The notes beneath the pieces are model-generated. The model saw only the letters and a program-made list of their open reading frames with translations, was not told the DNA's origin and did no database searches. This document shows, piece after piece, positions 55,168 to 64,000 of a stretch of 64,000 nt of DNA. The position numbers and the translations under genes are program-made. The stretch's first letter is position 1. Every line of letters begins with the position of its first letter. Source of the DNA: Nyssa sinensis (Eukaryota > Streptophyta > Magnoliopsida > Cornales > Nyssaceae); the NCBI GenBank assembly GCA_008638375.1, contig CM018051.1, positions 14,291,969 to 14,355,968 of the forward strand. The letters are read 5' to 3'.

Positions 55168-55683
55168 TAGGTGATTACGGTTGATTAACGAACTTTAGAT
55201 GACATTAGTATATAATTACACTATGTCAATATTTAGGTATTGATAATTCTCTAACTATAATAAAATAATAAAGATTAATATAAGATAACAAAGACAAAAA
55301 TTGTATTAACTAGTAAGCTAACATAAAAGATAAAAGTGGTATTAATTAGGGAGCTTACAACAAAATTAGTAGACTAGTGTAAACGAATAAAAAAAAAAAC
55401 CTTCATCTCTTCCCCTTTTCCAAAATTGACTACACAAAATTCTTCTCTATTGTTGGACAGTTCTAACATCGTCAACTGAAGCACCAAAAAATATCCCACA
55501 GGTTCTCACATATCGAAAAAGGATTGCAGCACTACCTATGCACCAACCACATGACACACATTATCTCACGTGCTAACAAAAGTCTCTACATTGCCACCCA
55601 ACACTCTTTAGCTTCTTGAACTATCATGTCAACCTTAACATCTACAACGTCAGCTTTAGAAACTAACACGAGATTTGTCACAT
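55168..55683. other. Probable left part of an interrupted LTR or leader
   Basis: No coding sequence. Because the solo LTR at 55684-58366 has a clean target duplication, this DNA was once continuous with 58372 onwards, which leads into a Copia gag. Part of it may be that element's 5' LTR. Confidence 0.4.
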
Positions 55684-58366
55684 TGTTAGTGCAAATGCCG
55701 AAAAAACCCCTTGACTAACTGCTCCCTCGAGGTGGGAGAGGAACACCTTTTTTCCGGATTGTGCGTATAAAAATACAAAAAGGAGTTGCTAGCTTGTTTT
55801 AGGCTAATAACAAGCAAACCTAATACAACCCATGGAGAATACATGTAAAGAAAATAGCAAAGAAAATTAAGAATTACAATAATTTGGTCCTAGTTACATT
55901 TAAATCCCTTGAATCAGTCAAAATAAAAAAAAAATAAAAAAAATAAAAAAAAAAAACTAGTTTACAAAAAATCGAATAATTCTGAATTTAGGAGCTAAGG
56001 TACGAGATGTGAAGAGATCAGACAGCCATCCCGCATAAACCGAATGGGCAAGTCTCTAGTATTCATCCACAAGGCATATATTGCATGACATAAAATAAAA
56101 GAGAGAAATAGAGAATAATAACAATTTCATGAACGAATAAAATAAATCAAATAAATAGAATAGATAAATGGAAATAGTAGTCTTGGGCCTATGAGACGTC
56201 CTACGTATCTGTTCAAATAATAGAATTGGAGCCAATGTAGTTCTCCAATTCAATTTATTCTATCAATCTTGATGGAATCAATTGAATTGGGAAAAGGAAA
56301 AAGAAGGGTTTAGGGAGCGTACTAGATTATTTGCAGCTAATCAAACAAGACTTTGGCTTGAACTTCTTGATGTTGAATCGTCAGTTTTGTAAAATTTCGT
56401 CTTGAATGGGGTAGAACTTCGACTTATGTAGAACAAAGTTTCAAAAATATGAAGAGAGAAATATAAAGAGAAAAAAGAGTGAATTATTGCAGCAGTACTC
56501 TGACTCTTTAATTTTCGTCCTTGATTGTAATGGCCAATGGGCTTTATTTATAGAAAAAAGTAAAGAGGTTTGATTCAAGGGTCCACAATGAATCTTACAG
56601 ATGGAAGGTTTAGATTAAGCCTTAATGTGCAAGCAAATAAGATTTAGAAAGTTCTTAATGCACAAATAAAGATAAAATCCCTTAAAATAAGAGAAAGAAA
56701 GATAAGGTAAATAAATATCACCTATATTTATTATATCACTCATAATTCGATGGAGAATTTAGAAACGTGGAAATTACAAAAAAGTAACTAAGGCATAAAA
56801 GCCAAAATTGTCCCTAAAGGCTAAAATGACCAAATTAACCTTATATGGGTAAAATTATATGAAAATTACATGTATGTCCTCAAATGGTCAAAATAACTTA
56901 TAAGGGGTAGGATTATTCTAAATTATCAAAATGCCCTCCAAAGGGCAAAATTGCACCAACTATTATAAAAATACCCCTAGAAAGTATAAGACCTCTGAAA
57001 TTTACCAAACTATTCCTAAAAGGTAGAAAAATGCTAGAAATTATCAAAGTATCCTTGATGGCCAAAGATACTCCTAATGACCAAAATATCCTCAAGGGCC
57101 TTAATGTACCAAATGACCAAAAATATCCTTAGTGGGCTTAATGACCGCAATTCCATCAGTGAGCTTTCAATGGGCAAAATGACAAAAATACCCTTGGTGG
57201 GCATAATGACTAAAATGCTCTCAATGGGCAAAATGACCAAGATACTCTCAATTGGCGAAATGACTAAAATACTCTCAATGGGCAAAATGTCCTTGGTAGG
57301 CATAATGACGAAAATACTCTCAATAGAAAAAATGTCTTTGGTGGGCATAATGACCGAAATGCCCTTAAGGGGGCAAAATGACCAAAATGCCCTGCCCTCA
57401 GTGGGCATAATTACTAAAATGCTCCTAGTGGGTAAAATGACCAAAAATTCGTAAAATGTGAAATTAATAAATACCCCTAAATGAGAGATAGAGTAACTTC
57501 CTAAAAATGACATAACTAAACATATACAATCAAGAGTCACAAAATAAATATCACCCATATTTTATTATATCACCCATAATTCGGTAGAGAATTTAGAAAC
57601 GTGGAAATTACAAAAATGTCACTAAGGCATAAAAAGTCAAAATTGTCCTTAAAAGCTAAAATGACCAAATTAACCCTATATGGGTAAAATTGTATGAAAA
57701 TTACATGTATGTTCTCAAATGGTTAAAATAACTTATAAGGGGTAGGATTATGTTAAATTACCAAAGTGCCCTCCAAAGGGCAAAATTGTACCAATATTAC
57801 AAAAATATCCCTAGAAAGTATAAGACCTCTAGAATTTACCAAACTACCCCTAAAAGATAGGAAAATGCTAGAAATTATCAAAGTACCTTTGATGGCCAAA
57901 TATGCGCATAATGACCAAAATACCCTCAAGGGCCCTAATGTACCAAATGACCAAAATGCCCTCAGTGGGCTTAATGATCGCAATACCTTTAATAGGCATA
58001 ATGACTGCAATGCCCTCAATGGAAAAAATGACCAAAATGCCCTTAGTGGGCATAATGACTAAAATGCTCTCAATGAGTAAAATGATCAAAATGCCCTTAA
58101 TGGGCGAAATGACTAAAATACCTTCAATGGGCAAAATGACCAAAATGTCCTTGGTGGGCATAATGATCGGAATGCCCTTAAGGGGGCAAAAGGACCAAAA
58201 TGCCCTCAATGGGCATAATTACTAAAATGCTCTTAGTGGATAAAATGACCAAACATTTATAAAATATGAAATTACTAAAATACCCCTAGGTGAGAGATAT
58301 AGTAACTTCCTAAAAATGACATAAATAAACATATACAATCAAGAGTCACAAAATAAAGTGTCTACA
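55684..58366. mobile_element. Solo LTR, 2.68 kb, with 5-bp target duplication
   Basis: It begins TGTTAGTGCAAATGCCG and ends AAAGTGTCTACA, giving TG...CA ends. Flanks are a perfect CACAT (55679-55683 and 58367-58371). No protein frame lies inside. The right half is a tandem duplication of a minisatellite (see below). The complement starts TGTAGACACTTTATTTTG, as in long gypsy-type plant LTRs; that assignment is tentative. Confidence 0.8.
56709..58356. repeat. 0.83-kb tandem duplication containing a ~24-base minisatellite
   Basis: Copy 1 is about 56709-57540 and copy 2 about 57541-58356. Each starts AAATAAATATCACC(C/T)ATAT and ends TATACAATCAAGAGTCACA. Within each, about 57060-57460 and 57895-58255 are irregular arrays of AATGACCAAAATGCCCTCA + GTGGGCAT-type units, spaced roughly 24 bases. 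Open frames on both strands (MTKM, VIMPTKGIL) come from this periodicity. Confidence 0.9.
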
Positions 58367-58459
58367 CACATCACGTGCCATATCATTAGCCATGTCACCT
58401 AGCATATCAACAAGGCATCCCCATTTTACCATATTAGTAGCCGTGTTAGCTACCACTTG

Positions 58460-59500
58460 ATCTTCATATCAGACTTTTTTAGCTAGTTTAGACCTTTTTT
58501 TATCAATCCATGACTGATTCAGACCAGTTCTTTCCATTTTTCAACATTTTCTATTTTATAAAATTATACTACCATAATTTACTTTTGCTTTATTTTCAGG
58601 AGTTTCAAAACATTTTCTCTACAAATCATGGATGGGACCAATTATAATCTATTGGCTCAGACTATTCATAACTTTCTAAATGAACGCAGGTTGTGGCATA
58701 TTGTTACTAGAAATACACGAGCACCCATAAAAGAAGACAAAGAAAAAGACTCAAAGTACTCAGATCCCTTTCATAAATGGGATAACAAAAATCATCAAAT
58801 TATTAATTGGTTCCACAACACTTCAATACCCTATATTCATCTTCAGTTTGACAGCTTGCGTCTGCAATAGAAATCTGTAACTTGTTGGCACAACATTATA
58901 CCACTATTGATTTCGAACATTAGTATCAACTAATAGGTAATCTTCACTACATGAAACATGAGTCTAAGAAGTCTATCGGTGACTTCCTCACCCAAATGCA
59001 CTCTATCTAGGATCAATTAGCTATCTCAGAACCAACATAGGATTGTAATACCGATGCAACAAAATTCTCCATATATCGCAACTATATATATCTTGGTTAA
59101 TTCCTCATGGCCCTCACTAGAGACTTGGATCCTATCAGAGCTTTAAAACTTCATTGACATCCTCTACCCACAATTGATAACACACTATCTAAATTATTTC
59201 TGAAGAGACTCAGCTCAGCATACTAAAATCTTAACACTCCGATATAGTTTTTGCCACTCCTTCGTACACTCAACACATAGGTTAATCTTACACTAGTAAA
59301 ATATTCTTTCCATTTTTTCACAAGGTCAAGCATCTTCTCCTAGAATATCATACTATTACTTGTTGAAACTACCAAAGGAAGGATCATATTACAGATAATT
59401 TTCCTACCTGATTTTTCACTCCTTTACATTATTCTAGAGAATGTCAGTATTGTCATGTGCCTAGCCATCTCATTGAGAATTGTACCATCAGACCCCTCAC
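58460..59500 (+). pseudogene. Copia gag remnant
   Basis: It starts at MDGTNYNLLAQTIHNFLNERR (58628) and continues over stops through WDNKNHQIINWFHNTSIPYI and KSIGDFLTQMHSI to the zinc knuckle CQYCHVPSHLIENC near 59450. A decayed primer site (TTCATATCAGA) is near 58462-58475. This is the GAG part of a copia element whose pre-integrase part resumes at 63700. Confidence 0.8.
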
Positions 59501-59722
59501 GACCTGATCACGTTAGGGAAAATTCATCTAAACTAAGTATTTTTCCAAACTCACTCCACATTCCATTGGCACAACTATAGTCAATGAGGAGCATTCCATT
59601 TAGAACCCATCTTCTACCATCTCAATTAGTGATCTTAAGGCCATATTTAAATAGGTTATCTCTAAATCTAGCCTAGTTACTTTTTTTTTTTTTTGTTCTT
59701 TGATTATGTATGTTGAAATTAT

Positions 59723-59968
59723 ATGACCTTTAATCCTACTATTTTCTCATCCAAAGCTCATGATTTTCATGCTCTTACTATTTATAGTGCTAATGGCACA
59801 CATATGAATGTTAGTCATACAAGTTATGTTTCTACTTCTGTCTTGTCACTCCCTCATATTTATCTTATTCCTAACCTCACTCTTAATATTATTTTTGGTA
59901 GTCAATTATGTAAACTTGGCCTTCACTTACACTTTTATGTCATTGGTTGTTATGTGTAGGACCTAAGG
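59723..59968 (+). pseudogene. Copia protease-region remnant
   Basis: MTFNPTIFSS, then SVLSLPHIYLIPNLTLNII and GSQLCKLGLHLHF, followed by V.DLR. This is the stretch after the copia protease active site. It stops at the solo LTR inserted at 59969 and resumes in register at about 63700 with IGKILGTNRKVGRLFEL. Confidence 0.75.
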
Positions 59969-60475
59969 TGTCACGCCCCAAGGCCGAAAGACCTAAGGTT
60001 GACCCTATAAATCACTGTCAAACTATATAGCAATTCTTATATATCTCGAACCACCCTGTGATTAACATATTATCACTTGTGTTTTCATAACATACATATA
60101 TCCATTCACATTTCCATCCATTAAACCTAACAAGGTTCGCATACATCAATTTCAAAGTGTATTCATCATATGGTATTTCTTCCTAGTCAAAAGAACACAA
60201 GTCATAAGTTTCAAGGCTTACGCTTATAAATATACAAACAAAATGTCCAAGTCCCATCTAGGCTTCCAAGCCTTCAAGTCAACTACATAGAGACCACAAA
60301 GTCTTTTACATTCCCAAAATAAACAAAAAATCCAAATGAAGTTGGCTTCAATGCACGTCATCAAGTGGTCGATTCCTTGCCGTTAACTGGATCTGGTAGG
60401 GGTTAAAACAACAACTCAGTAGAGATTCTAAAATATGAAAGATTAAGACCGTGCAACGTATAGGCATATGAGATG

Positions 60476-62048
60476 TGTTAGCCTTAAAGGTTTTCAACCA
60501 ATGGAATCTTAGTAATTTTGATGATCACAAAATATTATTCAATGGACTAACATTTTATCCAAGTGACAATACAAATAGGTCATTTAGGTCAAAGAAGATT
60601 ATTGACTAAGAAAATGACAAAATTTTATCAAGCTAAAAGAATCCACTCAAGAGCATGCTCAAAAGCAAAGATAAAAACAAAAGGAATGCACTCATGATTC
60701 AAGCAAGGTGGACACACTCAAGACCGAGGATTCAAGTGAAGACTTTAATTTTTCCTTATTTTGGGTTTTGGGTTTTTGAGTAACGTTAAGATTAGATTGA
60801 TCATTGGTTGTGAGCTCTCACTATTTAAAATGATCATTTAAGAACTAACCTTAAATGATTTTTTAAAACAAAACAATAAACTTAAGTTTTGAAAGATCAA
60901 AAGGTTTTGGTAATAGTACGCTAAGAAAAAATAAAGGAGAAGACACTCACTGTCTAAACTAGTAGACTGATTCCTAAAGCTTATTTGTTATACTGATTAA
61001 ACCAGTCGACTGATCCTAAAAACCAGTCAACTGAGTGATGTCTTATAAAATTTTTTGAGCATACTGTCTAAATCAATCAACCTCTACGGAGATTCAGTCG
61101 ACTGTTCTTAAAGGCAAAATTAGTGTACAAACAAAACCATTCAACTGATTCATAGAAGCAGTCGACTAAATGACCAATTGATAAATTGCTCGAGTATATG
61201 TCCAAATCAGTCGACCTAAAAGCAATATTAGTCGACCACTTCTCAAAGGCAAAAACAGTGTACAAATAAAACCAGTCGACTAATTGTTCTTAACCAAATG
61301 AACCTCAAACCCTCTAGACAAACCAGTTGACCTAATTAGTTAACGGATCCTCATTGTAGTCGATTGGTTGGTGATTTAGTCCACTGATTATGTCGATCTA
61401 ATAATCGCAAATTCAAATTTTGAATAGACAAAAAGGAAAAAAAATGACTTTTTTTGAAAAAGCAATGAACATATACTTTAAGGGACTATAAATAAAGGAT
61501 CTCTAGGACTTTCCAAGCCATCTCTTACAAGCTTACATTATCACATTTTTGTTATTAACTTTAGATCTATCATCTTCTAAAATCTAAATCTGAAAGTTAT
61601 AGTCATCTTAAATCCTCAAAGCTTATACTTGATCAATATATAGAGAGTGAGCATCTTATTGCACCAAAATTACTTTAGAAGAAAGTGTTATTTGGTAAAC
61701 ATCTTTGTATCATCTCATTGCGATAAAAGTTGTGGGTAGGTGCTACCCGGTAAGGCAAAAGGGTATATTTTGCTGGGATAAAAGAGCTGAGGTCTTCGCT
61801 TTGTAAAGGTTTGGTCTCCACCTACAAGGAGGTCACAATAGTGAAAATTCAAGTAGGGATACTTGAGTCGATGACGTAAGAAGTTTTTTGAACCTCATAA
61901 AACTGCTGTGTTTGCTCTCTCTCTCTCTCTCTTTTTATTTATTTATTTATTGTACATTGACAACTTTCATTTTTTAAGAACTAAAAAGAAATCAATATTT
62001 TCAAAATACTTTATTCACCCCCCCTCTAGGATAAATATTTGGGCAACA
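60476..62048 (+). mobile_element. Nested Copia-type solo LTR (1.57 kb)
   Basis: TGTTAGCCTTAAAGG to ATTTGGGCAACA. The end ACTTTATTCACCCCCCCTCTAGG is typical of long copia LTRs just before the primer site, but here flanking DNA of the older LTR follows. Flanks AGATG and ATATG match at four of five. It contains a cluster of CAGTCGACTG dyads (60955-61395). Confidence 0.7.
60955..61395. repeat. Cluster of CAGTCGACTG-type palindromes
   Basis: Perfect CAGTCGACTG occurs at 61003-61012 and 61095-61104. Variants occur near 61024 (CAGTCAACTG), 61138, 61160, 61208, 61230, 61273, 61324 and beyond. Spacing is irregular, from about 20 to 60 bases. Confidence 0.85.
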
Positions 62049-63370
62049 ATATATGAGGTGCCAAACAAGTGTCCAACAAGCATGCTTACACAACACAATT
62101 ATTATATTCATCATGCTTCCATCAAGCCATTAATAGTCCAATCACAAGAAAGCGATAATGAATAACAAGCATGAATGGATACCACAAGATTACAAGAAAA
62201 GTTATGTGCACACACAAGTTATTATTTTTATTTCAATTTTATCTCTCTTAATCGGTCTAAATCATCTAGTTCTAATTCTCACTCCATTAGTATAATCAAC
62301 TAATGGCCCCCAGTAAGGTCTGGCACTTCTCGGGCTACTAACCCAATAAAAAAGGGCACCACCACCCGCACGGGGTTACAGTTCGAAACTGAAGGGAGAT
62401 ACCATCCCCATCACAACATATTCTCGTGTAATTATCGCAATCTCACAAGCACTCAACTCTCTTTCATTCATCAATTGAGTCCTTTTACTTTATCCTTATC
62501 CATAATACCAATAATCTCACAATTATCTCAATCATTGTTCAACCATTTCTTAAGAAAATTCATTCATATTTAAGTCATAAGCACAATTGGACATGTCAAA
62601 GTTTCCATCATTCCTCAACAAGAATATAGAAAAATAGTACAAGTATGTGACATTCAATATGCTCACCAATTATTAATAAGTATATGACAAGATTAATATA
62701 ATAGTAAGTGGCATTCAACATTTCCACCAATCATCAACATATACATAGAAAGAATATTTCAAATGCATGGCATTCCATACTTTTACCACTTTCCCAAAGC
62801 ATGATACATACATGTATGGGTAATGACATCTATAAGGAAAGACATAGAACCAAACTGAATGCTCAATGTATCCATGTAAACACATAACCTTTAACCTATG
62901 TTAGAATCCCTACCTCATAACTTGAGAGATGTAGATTTGTGTTGTAGAGAGAAAGAGAGAGAGAGATTCCAAATCCTTGCCTTAATCCTTGCTCCCACAT
63001 TCTAAGGAAAAAAATACACCGTTTATTTTACTCAATCAAGCTAAACCCATAAGAGATTTGAAGAACTATAAGAAAAATAGAAAGCCTCAAATTCACCTCT
63101 TGCTCTTGATGAGTTTCTTGAAAATCCTAGCTTCTAATTGATGAGAATGTTCCTAAGGATGGATCTTTGAATTCCAAGGTGTTTGTATGGCTTAGAATCC
63201 CATGAAAACTAAGAATTTTCAAAGCTCTAACTCTCCTATTGAATTAGAGCAAGTTTGGACAAGAGATAAAATGAAAAGGTTGAGAAAATGGCTCTTTTTA
63301 AGAGCTTTTCCGCCGCTTACGTGAAGGAAATGAGCAGGCCCTCATTCGAACGAGCACCCACTGGAACTAG

Positions 63371-63427
63371 GATGAAAGTTGTATGAGTGAAATGGCTCTA
63401 ACACATTTCGCTCATACAACTTTCATT
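63371..63427. repeat. 24-bp inverted repeat with 9-base loop
   Basis: Arms 63371-63394 and 63404-63427 pair at 22 of 24 positions (GATGAAAGTTGTATGAGTG ... CGCTCATACAACTTTCATT), with loop GCTCTAACA. Confidence 0.9.
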
Positions 63428-63699
63428 CTTTCTTAACAACATCGTATTCATTCTCAACACTTCAACAACGTCAATAACAAAGAGTTACTCAATAACACTG
63501 CTAAAGGTCCAAGCACTCAAGCTTAATCAAAAACACTAACTCCCCAAACACATATACATACATACAACACATATCTCATTATTCAAGTTTTCCCACATTC
63601 TTTATATATTTGTGGTTATTATAATCATGCAAAAATTATTATTACCCATTATTTACTCATTTTCATATTTTTTTTTAAATTACGAAACAATACATGCGG

Positions 63700-64000
63700 A
63701 TAGGAAAAATCCTTGGGACAAACCGTAAAGTTGGAAGATTGTTTGAGCTCACCTTACTTTATATCTCTCCCGTCACTCTATTTTAGCCTACAACATCCAC
63801 CTCATCCAATTATTCTTCTTACCTATGGCACTCTTGACTAGGTCATGTTTCTACTAGTCGACTTCATCCTTTAATTTCTAGTGGTCACTTAAGTTCTAAT
63901 AGTAATGAGTCATTTAATTGTTTATCATGTTAGCCTTCTAAACAACATCTTTTACCTTTTAATGAGCCTATTTTATTTGCACATTTTGATTCGACTTACT
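63700..64000 (+). pseudogene. Copia pre-integrase remnant, continuing past the window
   Basis: IGKILGTNRKVGRLFEL, then YLWHS.LGHVSTSRLHPL and CLSC.PSKQHLLPFNEP. These are the conserved pre-integrase steps (GRLFEL, LWHxRLGH, C..C..GK...PF). It is the direct continuation of the protein interrupted at 59968. Confidence 0.8.

Larger units (their letters stand above)
59969..63694. mobile_element. Solo LTR interrupting the Copia, itself interrupted
   Basis: It begins TGTCACGCCCCAAGG and ends AAACAATACA. Flanks are TAAGG and TGCGG, three of five identical, an old or altered duplication. Excluding the nested LTR it is about 2.15 kb, with no protein frame. It carries a hairpin at 63371-63427 and a CATTCGAACGAG motif nearby. 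Its ends are fixed mainly by where the Copia protein resumes. Confidence 0.6.

Noticed and set aside
57034..58225. Long overlapping open frames on both strands rich in MTK and IMPTKGI repeats
   Set aside because: They arise from a ~24-base minisatellite within a solo LTR; repeat length divisible by three keeps frames open by chance.
56900..58260. CRISPR-like regular short repeats
   Set aside because: The units are contiguous and degenerate with no unique spacers, in a plant nuclear context.

Overview
The window is nuclear DNA of a flowering plant, most likely a woody eudicot. It has spliced genes with GT-AG introns, a chloroplast-type redox gene, plant PSPG-box glycosyltransferases, AT-rich intergenic DNA and a dense, layered load of plant transposons (Ty1/copia, LINE, SINE, TRIM, hAT-, Mutator- and Harbinger-like MITEs). 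I cannot name the species.

There are two gene loci. (1) NTRC, the chloroplast NADPH-thioredoxin reductase with a C-terminal thioredoxin domain, lies on the + strand in ten exons from 5307 to 36198 and encodes about 531 residues. Over 94% of its 31-kb span is intron. The large introns hold a LINE with a nested MITE, SINEs, at least six TRIM copies, a 4.5-kb Copia element with intact target-site duplication and unusual TA...TA LTR ends, a degenerate second Copia on the other strand, and several MITEs. Exon 6 carries one extra base that breaks the frame, and intron 7 uses a GC donor. (2) A tandem cluster of UGT93/zeatin O-glucosyltransferase-like genes lies on the - strand: two intact 474-codon single-exon genes (40109-41533 and 43181-44605) about 3.07 kb apart, and a 5'-truncated, frameshifted pseudogene (37772-38840) next to a LINE fragment.

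The rest is repeat-derived: 1-5050 (LINE fragment and AT-rich DNA); 45.4-52.0 kb (a 1-kb hAT-type element with 8-bp duplication, then two inverted copies of another hAT-type repeat with long TA arrays and a perfect 49-bp palindrome); 52.2-55.2 kb (MITE-like element, Copia LTR with primer-binding site and start of gag, MITE); 55.68-58.37 kb (a solo LTR with 5-bp duplication, built from an 0.83-kb tandem duplication of a minisatellite); and 58.4-64.0 kb (a decayed Copia split by a solo LTR that is itself split by another solo LTR).

No tRNA, rRNA, CRISPR array or other RNA gene was seen. NTRC and the UGT cluster have no evident functional link; they are neighbours by position. All identities and lengths were judged by eye.
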